From Pseudomicrostroma phylloplanum (taxonomy: Eukaryota > Basidiomycota > Exobasidiomycetes > Microstromatales), in the NCBI GenBank assembly GCA_039545275.1, contig BCHS01000016.1, forward strand, positions 186,001 to 250,000: a stretch of 64,000 nucleotides of DNA, in the 5' to 3' direction. Below the pieces are notes generated by a model. It saw only the letters and a list, made by a program, of their open reading frames with translations, ran no database searches and was not told the DNA's origin. The translations under genes and the position numbers were made by a program. Of this stretch, positions 42,426 to 53,519 are shown piece after piece (position 1 is the first letter of the stretch; each line of letters opens with the position of its first letter).

Positions 42426-44877
42426 ATGACGGCTACTCAGCCCTCGGCGTCCAATACCCCTCTTGAGCACGTCCCTTCGACTGGCCACGAGGTGTCCATA
42501 CATGGCCCCGCGCTGACTGGATGGCAGTCTCACCAGAGCCACGGACAGCTCACTATTGTCTTCTACGTAGATCTCGGCGTCAGATCAGAAGATATTGAAG
42601 TCATTATTGCTTCGACCTGTGAGTACATCGTAGTTTCGCGCGTGTCTTCGGGATCAGGAATCCCTATACTCACTCCCTTCGACTCTGCAGACGTCATCGC
42701 TGGTATCAGAGGGTACGAGCCCGTAGTCAAAGCTAGGCTGTATGCTCGCATAGACCCTACCACGTCCTATTGGCAGCTGGAGAGGCCAGCTCACCAACAT
42801 AGGAGTCGCACCAGATCGCGGACCACATCTGGGGGCGGACAGAGCTCAAGTGGTCATGAAGCAGGCCCTAGCAATAATATCCGTGGTGCGACTGGTCAAC
42901 AAAGCCGCGCCACGATCTCGCAACGCCGTTCCAGCCGCCACGATAACGGCAGCGGTAGTGGCAGCGGCAGCGGCAGCAACGATTCGGCCCCCTCACCCGA
43001 GCAGCGTCGCCAATCTAGTCGGCCAGCCTCCCCAGTTACTTCCACCGGTAGCTATGAGCTGCTACAGCGTAGCATTGCCTCTTTGAATACCTCCTCGTCC
43101 TCTGGAGACCCCTCAGGCAGTGGCACCACCTCGTCTGAGGGGGACCCTTTCCAGCGAGCGACAAATGGCGAGCGAGGGGAGGAGACAGGCAGGACCTCAC
43201 TGATCTCGCCACCATCTCATACTTCTTTGAGGTCCTACGGAGCGGACTCGAATGAGCAATTTGGCGTCGCCAGCCTTCAGTCTAGCCAGGTACTCGGATC
43301 CGCGACTTCAGTCAGTCAGCAGAGCAGCGGGGACGCCGGAAGTGAGTTGACAGCGCGGCTGCTCACCGTTCATCTGACAAAGGTACGTGGTGGGTAGGAG
43401 GAGAGCAACAACGACAACAGCTGTCTTCTTGCGTACAAATGACTGTCTCCTTCCCCTCGTTTAGATCGATGGAGGCATGTGGCCGTTGCTTGTATCGGGT
43501 CCAGCGCCCCTTGTGGTAGGTGGCAACATGGAAGATGACGAGGGTACCGCGACCGGGCTCGACACTTCGTCTCAGAGCACACTGCAAGGTGCGCTCTCCG
43601 AAGCGCTTCAGGGCGAGACTGAAAGCCGGGGAAACACTGCGCGGCTCGATAGGCGTGCACCCCCGCGGGACCCCTCCTCTTCAGTTGATGACGACGACGA
43701 TCTGACTCTGGCTCGACGCTATCGACTGTCCGCCGCCGAGAGTACACTGAGCTTCCAGAGCGATGATTCTCAAACAGTCATGGCACGTAGAAGGACTTCA
43801 ATCGAAGATGCGGCTCGAGATGACGCAAAGTTCAACATGGATCCCGTCTCGTTGGCTCTGATAGGCTATCAAACGAAGTCTGCCAGTGTCGCGCGGCCAG
43901 GCGTGGACGAAGCTTTCGAGTACTTTGTCAGGAGCTGGAGGAAAGCAGACCTGCCCGTCGCAACGCGCGTGCTGGTGCAAGAGTATCTACCTCTCATACC
44001 CGAAGAAAGCCACAGCGGAGGGGACTCTGGACCGCAGCAATCGACTGCTCGCTCTGCCTCGCATCGGCCGAGAATGATAGCAGCTCTAGGAGGCCGAACA
44101 GCCCTAGCTAGGTTATACGTATCCTATGCCAGACTCAGTCTCTCCAGCGCTAGCAATGCGCATCGCCGCTCCTCGCTCTTTCCGTGGGGATCTGGGCATA
44201 CTCGCAACCCCTACCAGCCACACGGACAATACTCCACTAGCGCTGGATTCGTGCGCGCCCCGAGGTCTATGGCACACTATGCCTCCCCACCCGGCTCGCC
44301 CTCCTCGGCTCCTTCGTCTCCCCGTTCTGGCGGTGATGAAGGCAGCCTCAGCGAAGCGCAGCTCATACTTCGCTTCGGACCCCTGGCTTATCTGGACGAG
44401 GCTCGGAAGATCGACGCCTCCATTCAGATTGCGTCGGAGGAGAGGGAAGAGGCGCAAGCGATTGCGGAAGAAGCTCGACTGGAGCTCGAGGCGGAAGAAG
44501 AGGAGGAGGACGATGCGTCAGGGAACATCTTCTTCACCGCTGCTCGCAGCGGCACCACCGCGACAGGCGCGAGCATAGGAGCAGGCGCAGCAGCAGGGAG
44601 TGGGCGCAGTGAGTCCTCCGAGGTGCCCACGTCGCCTTCGTCAGGCGGAGGGGCGGCGCGTCGCCGAAGGAGGAAGAAGCGCTCCGCCCGCACCGGCAAA
44701 GAGGCCAAGAGCGCCTCTGGCCTGTCGTCTCCTTCTTCTGCAAGTAGAGCAGCAGACGAGGGAGGCCTGATAGCTCTCCTCGGTGGAGCGGCCGTCTTCT
44801 CCGTCGTAGTGGCGGGGAGCGTGGCTGCTCTAGGGTGGTGGAGGCGTGGAGGTGGGGGTGGTGCTGGTGGTGGATAG
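42426..44877 (+). CDS. Tail-anchored CS/HSP20-like domain protein
   Basis: Two exons: 42426-43382 and 43465-44877 (82-nt intron, donor GTACGT), giving 789 residues. Residues about 35-122 look like the first strands of a CS (p23/NudC-like) domain: GQLTIVFYVDLGVRSEDIEV, then VVKARLYARIDPTTSYWQLE. The last strand (LLTVHLTKIDGGMWPLLVSG) comes only at about 313-332, after roughly 190 disordered Ser/Gly/Arg-rich residues, and spans the intron. A conserved-looking segment follows (MDPVSLALIGYQ, DEAFEYFVRSWRKADLPVAT, VLVQEYLPLIPEE), then acidic coiled coil (DEARKIDASIQIASEEREEA). One membrane span at about 752-777 and a short Gly-rich end suggest tail anchoring. Function is unknown; a membrane-bound co-chaperone is inferred. 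Confidence 0.72.
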
Positions 44878-45118
44878 CCGAGAGCGCGCTGCTCAAGATG
44901 CGGGCGAGGCGCGTTGTACTTCAGCTAGCTACGCTGCCGCAAACGCATGTCTGTATCTCTACTTCATCGCAACGTGGGAATCCGCGGAAGCATAGGTCCG
45001 CCAATGTTTATATTACACAAACTGCTGAAGAGGTGGTCTATTATGGTGTACGATTCCAGTCCGATTCGATACCTTCCTTTTTCTCTTTCAAGCTCTGTCC
45101 TTCCTTTTCCTGTCTCTC

Positions 45119-45380
45119 TCAATCCGCAGTCTCCACATCCCTATCCACCTCCTCGCCCAAAAGTCTTACCGCCCCAGCAGGAATGACTGCACTCCCCAAG
45201 CATCTGCTCCCATCGTACAGCGCCAGCACCTGGCCAGGACAGATGGCGCTAGGCCTGATGGCTGGATTGAGGCTCAGACCCGGCAAAGCAGGTGAGGCTT
45301 CTGTTCCCTGGCCGTCTTGCGAACGCGAATCAGACGAGGAGAAGGAGACGTGGAGCGTGCCTACGCCCGAAGGATCGGCG

Positions 45381-45416
<36 letters not shown>

Positions 45417-46987
45417 AGCGTGACATGGCAAGGTATCTCTTCGGTCCTGTGGCGCACCTGTGCCAGTAGCTTCATCCCTCGAGCCTGTCCGCCTGGAGAC
45501 TGATGGGGAAGTTCAGCAGGGGGCCCGGTTTCAGAAACCCACTTGAAGGTGGACAGGGGAAGCTCGACGGCCGTGCAGAGTAGGAGCGGATGGTCTGCAC
45601 CTGGCACGACGATCGCTCTCCCTTCTTGGCTCTCTCCTTTCCCTCCTTCCTGTGGCTCCACTCGGTCTTGCTCCCTACCTCGCACCTCTTTACGAGCAAC
45701 GAACCACTTCTGCAATAAGCCCGGCAGTCGAGCCCTTTGTCCGATGGTGAGGGTGTGGAGCCCTTGGTGGTGGCCTAGGATGTCTCCTTGGAGTGTGACA
45801 AAGGGTCCGGGGGAGGTGTAGGGCGAGGAGGGCGGAAGGTACGAGGAAAGCCAGCTGCCAAAGGTCGCTCCGCCGCCGCCCCCACGCTTTGTCTCTGACC
45901 CGCCAGTGGCCGAGTTCTGGGCCGATGCTTCTTGAATTGCGACTTCGGGCCGCCTCTCCTGTCCTTTGCCCCGCTTGCCAACAAAGCACAACCCCATGCT
46001 CTCCTTCTTCTCTGCCGTAGGCAAGCCATACGCCTTTGCCAATCTCCTCACTTGATCCTTCTCGATGTTAGCCAGTGGGAAGAGAGCGTGTGCGAAGCTG
46101 GAGGCAGGGACAGAGGAGAGGAAGTAGCTCTGGTCTTTGAAGCGGTGCGAGGCGCGATGCAGCTCGAGCTGTGCGGCTAGACCGCCCGTGGATGGCTGAG
46201 GAGGGTAGACCAGTCGGGCGTAGTGACCTGTTGCAAGCCAGCTCTTCGGGCCTCCAGGGGCAACCCTCTGCGCTTCCCTCGTACTGGGCGGGATGAGTCG
46301 GTCCAGTAGCGCTCCGAACTTGATCTCCCGGTTGCACAGCACATCCGGGTTGGGCGTGAGTCCCGCTCCCCAGTCATCGAGCGAAGGAGCAAAAACATCC
46401 CTCCAGTACTCTTTACTGAGATCGATCAACCTCGGCTCAGGCAGCTTGAGATGGCGACAGACCCCCTGTACGCCTTCCCACTCTTGCTGCCATTCGCAGC
46501 CTGCTGCTCCTCCTGAGCCGGGCTCAAAGTCGTCTGACTCCTCGAGGGTGGACCAATTGCGCATGTACACGGGATGCAAAGTGAGGTCTCCTTGCAAGGT
46601 GTGGGAGAGGTGGGAGAGGAGCAGGGCGATGACGGAGGAGTCGACACCGCCTGACATGGCGATGTAGACTGTGTCTCCTGCTCGTGGTTGAGGTGACCAG
46701 GAGGGGAGGGCGAGGGGTGTTGTTGGAGCCGCGGGTGGTGAGGTGGTATAAGAGCGCCGATGCGAGCTATACCGAGGCATCGATAGAGTCGAGGTACTTC
46801 TTGTGAACAAGGCGGCTCTACATCGCTCCGAACTGCTATGCCAACCCTCATTGCTTAGCGGGAAGCGCTGCCCAAGCCGCTTTGAGGGCGCACATAGTGG
46901 CAACGAGGAAGTCCACCTCGCCACCGGCCTCACCGTGCTCTGCGGCCGCGACCAGAGGCGCACCGAGGAGCCCACTATTCTTGTCAT
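45119..46987 (-). CDS. SLM3: Mitochondrial tRNA-specific 2-thiouridylase (MnmA/MTU1)
   Basis: A single frame of 622 codons from the ATG at 46987; the frame extends to 47032 but without an ATG. The enzyme thiolates the wobble uridine of mitochondrial tRNAs for Lys, Glu and Gln. The Arg/Ser-rich N-terminus looks like a transit peptide. The PP-loop is MSGGVDSSVIALLLSHL, the catalytic Cys lies in NPDVLCNREIKFG, the second Cys in ESMGLCFVG, and ATGHYARL and FKDQSYFLSSVP are family motifs. The C-terminal barrel carries a run of 12 Ser encoded by a CTG/CAG repeat. Yeast Slm3 is about 417 residues; several Gly/Ser/Glu inserts account for the excess. It is convergent with the CS-domain gene and divergent from RSA3. 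Confidence 0.93.
45382..45416 (+). repeat. (CTG)n trinucleotide repeat in coding sequence
   Basis: About 11.7 CTG units. The gene is on the other strand, where the repeat reads AGC and encodes the poly-Ser run of the thiouridylase. Confidence 0.9.
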
Positions 46988-47229
46988 GTTGCTATGTGCT
47001 TTTGCCCATATCGATCGATCATGCTGAGTCAAGTCTTGTTGAAGAGGTAGAGTTGGTAAGATGCACAGGAAGCAATGGCTTGGGCGTCTGCCGCCATGTT
47101 CCGACTTTTGTCCCTTTCCGCATCTCCCGCGGGAAATTTGGTCAAGTCACTCCCTCGCTCCCAGAATACGCAGACGATCTAAGTGACCATTCCCATCTAG
47201 CACAGCTACGCAGAGCGATAACAGTAGAC
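46988..47229. promoter_or_regulatory. Compact divergent promoter, SLM3 / RSA3
   Basis: Only 242 bases separate the two start codons, so both promoters must share this space. No specific sites are recognised. Confidence 0.45.
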
Positions 47230-48208
47230 ATGCCACCTAAAGCATCAGGAACTGTAGGAGGAGGAAGAAAGAGGCGAAGGGTGCGCAAAGCCCGTATCAA
47301 CGCAGCCCTCGAAGCATCATCGTCATCCTCCTCTTCCTCTTCTTCGTCGTCGGACTCATCGTCAGATACCTCGTCCAATGAAGAGCTTGTCGCTGCCCCT
47401 GCTCCACCTGCTCCAACAAGCACAGCTCGAGGGAGGAGAGCAGCTGGAAAAAGGAGGACGAACAAGATGGATGTGGATGAAGAGAGCAGTCAAGATCCAG
47501 ACAGCGACTCGAGCTCTTCCTCTAGCTCTTCCAGCTCCTCCTCTTCCTCAAGCAGCTCCTCTGTGGCGCCCCGTCCAGCAAGCACAGCCGACCCTACATC
47601 ATCCCGCCCAGCCCGGGCAGACTCGCCCGAGCCAGTGTACGACGACGAGGCGATCCTGCGAGGCATCATCGAGGACTCCATCCGCAGCGACTACACCCTC
47701 GGGCACCTCACGCCCCTCCCCGCCCCCGCTTCCTCCCTGCCCCGCCCACTTTCGCCAGACTTTCTCGCTACGGTGGAAAGACGGCGGTTGACGGATGAGA
47801 AGCGGGAACAGGAGGAGGAGCAGGCCAAGATACGTGCGGAGGCTGGGTCGGAGGGGCGCTTGAGCAAGGGGAACAAGATGACAGGGGTGAGACGAGGGGA
47901 GAGCGAGGCGGAGGCTGCGAGGAGGAAGGCTCGCTACGAGCACCTGCGCCGACCTGCAGTGGATGACTCTGAGGACTGGATGAGGCTGTTCACCGAGAGC
48001 TTCGGAGACGAGTTGGACAGTCTCAGGAGGGTGAGTAGAGCCGACGGATACGAATCATTGACTCAAGCGCCGGATTCGAGATTGACCCAAAGCGTACTGT
48101 CCTTCCCGCTTGCAGAGAGAACCCAACCTCACCTTGCCTGGCAAAGACTCCCGCCTGCCACTGCTGATCGACGCCATATCCGCCGGATCTGAACCAATCA
48201 ACCTCTGA
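47230..48208 (+). CDS. RSA3: Ribosome assembly protein Rsa3-like
   Basis: Two exons: 47230-48030 and 48116-48208 (85-nt intron, phase 0), giving 297 residues. Rsa3 is a nucleolar factor in early 60S subunit assembly. The N-terminus is basic (GGGRKRRRVRKARIN), followed by two long poly-Ser/acidic stretches and an acidic segment. The conserved C-terminal domain is completed by the last exon: DSEDWMRLFTESFGDELDSL then RREPNLTLPGKDSRLPLLID and AISAGSE. This fits the Rsa3 domain, which is usually the only conserved part of the protein. Poly-Ser with acidic residues is common in nucleolar proteins and casein kinase 2 substrates. Confidence 0.8.
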
Positions 48209-48530
48209 AAGATTGCGGGAACGGTTCCCCTCTCCATTCGCTCCGCCGACTCCTTGCCTCCTTGTATAATACCCTCTCCATCATTTGCTAGGCGATTGCA
48301 TCCGCTCCACTGCTTCATACACCTGATCAACCATACTGCCTCGCTAGCTCCCTTGTATGTCTATGCTGAAGCCATTGCCGATTGATAAAGTGGTGTGTGT
48401 GGGTGGTGGTGTAACAGTCAGACAGCGACCAAAGAGAGAAGTACACGGCAAAGAGGGGGGAGAGGTAACACAGTAGATACCCGGGACACAAAGAGGGGGG
48501 AGGAAGGAGGAGTGTGGATATCCAGGAGTA
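48209..48530. other. Convergent 3' intergenic region
   Basis: This 322-base stretch lies between the stops of RSA3 and TIM17. It contains GT-rich and G-rich simple sequence near 48390-48470. No gene is seen. Confidence 0.5.
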
Positions 48531-49463
48531 TTAGGCTGGAGCTGTTGGTAGTGAGAGATTCGGTGTCGATGGGTTTGTGGCTGCTGCGTCTGGACTGTGA
48601 GAGAGAAGACAGAGGTGGAAGAGGGGTCAGTCATGCCCTGTCCTGCCATTGTAGCTCCTGTTCGCTCTACCACTCACATCATCGGAGCAATCTGTCTATT
48701 CCCATCACTCATCAACCTCTGCACCAGCACTCCCACTCCCTCGAAACATCCCAGCAGGATACCACACATGATACCCGATCCAATCGCCGTCTTGGGTCCC
48801 GAACGAATGGCTAGCGATCCACCGGTCATAAACCCGGCAATGATGGCGTTCCACGAGTCTTCTTTTTGACGCACGGCCTTGACTGTGCAGTCGTATGTTG
48901 AGAAGAGACCACCCCAGACTCCGAAATTGCCTCCTAGCACTGGTGCGCGGGCTTTGATGGCTGCTATTGACGATGGTAGACGAGCGCCCTGAAAGTGAGA
49001 GAAGGCCCAAAGGTCAGCGGATAGCTCCGAAGGTCGAGGATCTCGCTGAGTGCTCGAGGTGTCTGGTCTCCGAGAGCTTTCCTTGCACTAGGTATCTCAG
49101 CCATCAGAGACCAAGGCTAACAGCCTGCCAGGTCCCACTGTCCCCTTTGCAATGGCCTCTTCCATCTCCTTTCCCTCCCTTGTTGAACCCATCCATCCCG
49201 ACCTCGTTCCCCCTCCCCACTTCGCTCCCATTCTCAAAGACATACGCAATGCCCTCTCCCTACCCTTCCAATCCATCACCATCTCCATCTGCATCGCATC
49301 ACTTCCTCCGCTGTCTCGCTCTCTCGTTGCAACTCACCCTCGGTGCATTCCTCGCACCCTTAATCCCATGCCAAATCGTACCACCCGTCAGACCCATCGC
49401 GTATGCTCCTCCCAGATCATTCAGGATCACGTATGGGCAGGGGTCTCGATCGTGGCCTGCCAT
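48531..49463 (-). CDS. TIM17: Mitochondrial inner-membrane translocase Tim17
   Basis: Three exons: 49463-49338, 48988-48678 and 48594-48531, giving 166 residues. Tim17 is a core membrane subunit of the TIM23 presequence translocase. Exon 1 encodes the conserved start with [19 protein letters not shown] and [13 protein letters not shown]. Exon 2 encodes [40 protein letters not shown] and the Gly-rich helices ([19 protein letters not shown]). Exon 3 gives the Pro/Ala-rich tail typical of Tim17. Exon 2 would otherwise stop immediately after its donor. Length matches the family. Intron 1 is 349 nt, the longest in the window; intron 2 is 83 nt. Confidence 0.93.
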
Positions 49464-50299
49464 GCTTGTGTGAAGAGGAGGGTTGGAGAGAAGAGAATGG
49501 AGGGGAAAGGGAGAAAGGCGCTACCTAGTCTGTGGACGTGGACGGACGTCTCTTGAGGAGAGAGGTTTAGGGTAGCCTAGGAAGAGAAGAGGAGCGGGAG
49601 GTAGGCGTTGCCCTGTCCTGTCCTGATGAAATGCAGAGGTCGTCCGGCTAACGGAGTGGTGGCAGACAAGCTCACGGAGGCTGCTCCAGCTGATTGTATG
49701 AGATCCACAGTATCCAAAGTCGTACGAGTACCTCTGAGCTGCTCTACCCTTTCCCTTTGGTGAGTTCAGCTCTTCAAATCAGTGGCGCTTCAAAGCTCAG
49801 TGGAGCTCGAGCTCTTCGTAGTAGTAGCTGTAATCGTAGAGCAGCAGTAGTGACGATCAAGCGTCCGTATCGATACGCTCAGTAATCCAAGTGCGAAGAG
49901 GAGGGATGTGATGTGGTGACGTTGGTCGTGTGGGTGGCTGGTCAGAGGGGGAGGGTCACTTCCGAAGAACAACGACGCAATCAAAAAAGTACGGATGGGG
50001 GCTCAAGTCAGATGCAAGGGCGAGGCGAGGAAGCCCGCGCGCTGCTTCCGTTCCGAAGAGTCGCATCACATTCGAACGGTCATGACAGTACGAGGAGCTC
50101 ACTTCTGGGGACTCAGACTTCAAGGCAAACGTGACAAAACACGACACGACAGGATCATTCAAAGGGCGCATGAATGCAAGCTTTTCGTTGGTGATTGATG
50201 GTTCTCTCCGCACACACAATAATTTTGGCTCTCCCTGCGCCCACCTCCTCTCTCCGCTCCATGGGTGTAGCTACACATTCGACCTACATCACATCACAT
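49464..50299. other. Intergenic region, KAR2 3' end to TIM17 promoter
   Basis: This 836-base stretch lies between two minus-strand genes. It should hold the TIM17 promoter and the KAR2 3' untranslated region. Short frames on both strands have no recognisable domain, and I see no tRNA or repeat. Confidence 0.45.
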
Positions 50300-51727
50300 C
50301 TAGAGCTCGTCGTGACCGTACAGGGGCTCGTCATCCGAAGCACCTCCAGCACCTCCACCGTACACCTTGGCAGTGATAGGGGCAACTGTGGCCTGCAGCT
50401 CGCTCAGCTGCTCCTCGATGTCGCTAGCCTCGGCCTCTGGGTTCTCCTCCATCCAGGTAGTTCCGTCCTTGAGGGCGGTTCGGATGGCCTCCTTGTCAGC
50501 CTTGTCCAGCTTACCACCGAGGCCCTCCTTGTCGGCAATCTGAGCCTGCAGCGAAGAGATGAAGGACTGGTACTGGTTCACCACCTCGACCTTCTTGCGG
50601 ATCGCCTCGTCTTGCTCGGCAAACTCCTCGGCCTCCTTGACCATGCGCTCAATGTCCTCGGGCGTCAGACGGCCCTTGTCGTTGGTAATAGTGATCGACT
50701 CGGACTTGCCGGTACCCTTGTCGGCAGCCATGACCTTCATGATTCCATTGGCGTCCAGCTCAAAGGTGACCTCGATCTGAGGTACTCCACGAGGAGCAGG
50801 TGGGATGTTGGTCAGCTCGAACTTGCCGAGCTGGTTGCAGTCCTTGGTCATGGATCGCTCGCCCTCAAAGACCTGGATCGAGACGGTGTGCTGGTTGTCC
50901 GTGGCGGTAGAGAAGATCTGGCTCTTCTTGGTTGGCACGACGGTGTTTCGGGGAATCAGCTTGGTCATAACACCTCCGGTGGTCTCGATACCGAGAGTCA
51001 AGGGGTTGACGTCGATGAGCAGGAGACCCTCGGATCCCTCCTCACCGGCCAGGACACCGCCCTGAACAGCGGCACCCCAAGCAACGGCCTCGTCGGGGTT
51101 GATTCCCTTGGAAGGCTCCTTGCCATCGAAGAAGTCCTTGAGGAGCTGCTGGACCTTGGGGATACGGGTGGATCCACCGACGAGAACAACGTCGTCGATG
51201 TCCTCCTTCTTGACACCAGCGTCCTTGAGGACCTGCTCAACGGGCTTCATAGTCTTGCGGAACAGGTCGGCGTTGAGCTCCTCGAACTTGGCTCGGGTGA
51301 GAGTCTCAGAGAGGTCCTTGCCCTCGAAGAAGTTCTCAATTTCGATCTTGGTCGACATCTGGCTGGACAGGGTCCTCTTGGCTCGCTCAACCTCGCGCTT
51401 CAGCTTACCAACGGAGCGCTTGTTGGAGCGGGCGTCGAGACTCTCCTTCTTCTGGAACTGCTTGAGCATGTAGTCGGAAACTCGGTTGTCGAAGTCCTCA
51501 CCACCAAGGTGAGTGTCACCGGCAGTGGCGAGCACCTCAAAGACACCGTCCTCGATGGAGAGGAGGGAGACATCGAATGTTCCACCTCCCAGGTCGTACA
51601 CGATGATCTGAGCCTCACCCTTCTTGTCGAGACCATAAGCAATCGCGGCGGCAGTGGGCTCGTTGACGATTCGCAGAACGGTAAGACCGGCAATGGTACC
51701 GGCATCCTTGGTGGCAGTACGCTGAGC

Positions 51728-51762
<35 letters not shown>

Positions 51763-52501
51763 GGGTGACCTTGTGGCCGAGGTAGGCCTCAGCAGTCTCC
51801 TTCATCTTCTGCAGGATCATAGCGCTGACCTCCTCGGGGGTGAAGGTGCGGTCGGTACCACGAACATTGACCTTGATGGCTGGCTTGCCAGCCTTCTCAA
51901 CGAGGTCGAAGGGGAAGTTCTTGGCGTCTTTTGTGACGTCCTTGTCTCCCCACTTCCTACCGATGAGACGCTTGGCGTCAAAGATTGTGTTCTCTGGGTT
52001 CTGGGCGGCTTGATTCTTGGCGGCGTCTCCGATGAGTCGTTCATCCTCAGGGGTAAAGGCGACGTATGAGGGAGTGATACGGTTTCCTTGGTCGTTTGTG
52101 ATGATCTCTACGCGTCCTTGCCTCTGGATACCGACACACGAGTAGCTGTGAGGGACAGAGATGTAGGGAAAGTGAGTCATCGGGTCAAGATATTTCGGAA
52201 GGTCTAGCCAGCGAGCCGAAAGAGCTGCTCACAGCAAGGGGGTGGTCCACGACTATACTCACGTTGTTCCCAGATCGATACCAATGACGGATCCGTACTC
52301 GCTACGCTTCTGGTCCTGGGCAGCGACACCGCCGAAGTTGCTGCCTGGTGCGAATGTCGTGGCAAAGGCGAAGATTGCGAGGAATGCAAAGATGACATTG
52401 AGGGGGGAGAGGGACTTGAGGAGGGATGAAGAAGAGGATCGCTTGCTACCAGCGACTCTTCTCCTCTGACTCGGCGTCAGGGATGTCTTGAGGTATGCCA
52501 T
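50300..52501 (-). CDS. KAR2: ER Hsp70 chaperone BiP/Kar2
   Basis: Two exons: 52501-52263 and 52145-50300 (117-nt intron inside the Thr codon of the DLGTT ATP-binding motif), giving 694 residues. BiP folds and translocates proteins in the ER lumen. A signal-anchor-like N-terminus has a Ser/Arg-rich stretch before the hydrophobic core ([17 protein letters not shown]). Hsp70 motifs are complete: [59 protein letters not shown] and GGEDFDNR. The C-terminus is HDEL, the ER retrieval signal. The signal region is preceded by about 30 hydrophilic residues, longer than in most BiPs. UPR-like elements lie about 285-300 bases upstream. Confidence 0.97.
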
Positions 52502-52784
52502 GATCGACTTGGGGTTGCCAGCCGGGTGAGGAGGGTATGCTTGTGGTGACGAGGTAGTGTACTTGTGGTCGACTATGCTGTGTCGAGGGGTTAGGCTGCA
52601 GCTATACGCTCTTGATGGCGAAGCTGAGTGGTAGTAGGTGGTGGTGGATTGCGTTGAGGCGTGCGACTTGTGGTAAGGAAGGATAGGAGGAGGGAGGAGG
52701 TGTTGTTGTGAGAAAGGGGTTTCAAGAGCAACAGCGAAGGAGGAAGAAGAAATGGCTGCACGCACCTCGTCGCTGCTTCCGCTG

Positions 52785-52791
52785 ACACGTA
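52785..52791 (-). promoter_or_regulatory. UPRE-2-like element
   Basis: The minus strand reads TACGTGT, matching the second class of yeast unfolded-protein-response element bound by Hac1-type bZIP factors. It lies about 285 bases upstream of the KAR2 ATG. Confidence 0.45.
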
Positions 52792-52798
52792 GCAGCTC

Positions 52799-52805
52799 CA
52801 CGCTG
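52799..52805 (-). promoter_or_regulatory. UPRE-1 core element
   Basis: The minus strand reads CAGCGTG, identical to the core of the yeast KAR2 unfolded-protein-response element. It lies seven bases from the UPRE-2-like site and about 300 bases upstream of KAR2. Confidence 0.5.
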
Positions 52806-52912
52806 GAAGCCAACTCACGCCCAGTCCGCTGCTCCACGCTTAAACAACTCCGCCCCCGCCAGCCAGCAAGGGGGGGAAACAGACACACACCCACACGCAT
52901 ACACCCACCCAC

Positions 52913-52940
52913 GCCAGCCAGCCAGCCAGCCAGCCAGCCA
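52913..52940 (+). repeat. (GCCA)7 microsatellite
   Basis: Seven perfect copies of a four-base unit in the KAR2/BEACH intergenic region. Confidence 0.9.
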
Positions 52941-53519
52941 TGGTCGAGTTAAATCGCAACCCAGCCACGCCACGCCCGCGCCGCGCCCCAGTCCAACACC
53001 TCGCCCGAGCGAGCGCGACATGCAGCCCCTTCTTGCAAAGCCTAAAGCGCCGGGCCTCGCGAGATACAACATCAGTGTTGCCATTCATACTGTGGGGCGA
53101 CTAGTATGTCTGACAGAGGTTGCTTTCACCGTTGCGAGAATGTGACGCCCTGCAAGACCACTTGATCTCCCTCTCAAACCGCGTTGCCCGGCTGTCGTTG
53201 TGTCGTCGAGTTTCTTGTGGCCCCGGCTGGTGTGTCTGTCTGCCCGCCTCCCCTTCCCGCATGAGGCGCCGGGCGTGGCTGCGAACGAAATACATTCCCA
53301 CACCTTTACCCGCCGTGTCTCACAGGCCCGCCTCAGGCCATTTCCGATGCTGCCTTGACCTTCTTCTTCTCAACCTGTATCAAACGTCTCTTAGCTCCCT
53401 TTGCAACATCCTACGTCGCCATTGTCACCAGCACGTCGGTCGTAAAGGGAGGTACAGACGGCTGATCAGGCGCCGTGGAGCCTAATCTTCGCTCCCTCCA
53501 GCTAGCTAATCACCCCACC

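Larger units (their letters stand above)
52502..53519. promoter_or_regulatory. Divergent promoter, KAR2 / BEACH protein
   Basis: This 1,018-base interval separates the two divergent start codons. It contains UPR-like motifs near the KAR2 side, a GCCA repeat at 52913-52940 and CA-rich sequence. No gene is supported within it. Confidence 0.5.

Noticed and set aside
50195..52069. A 624-codon frame on the + strand, opposite KAR2
   Set aside because: It is exactly antisense to the strongly biased KAR2 coding sequence. Such shadow frames are well known opposite Hsp70 genes. The Leu/Gly/Val-rich translation has no domain.
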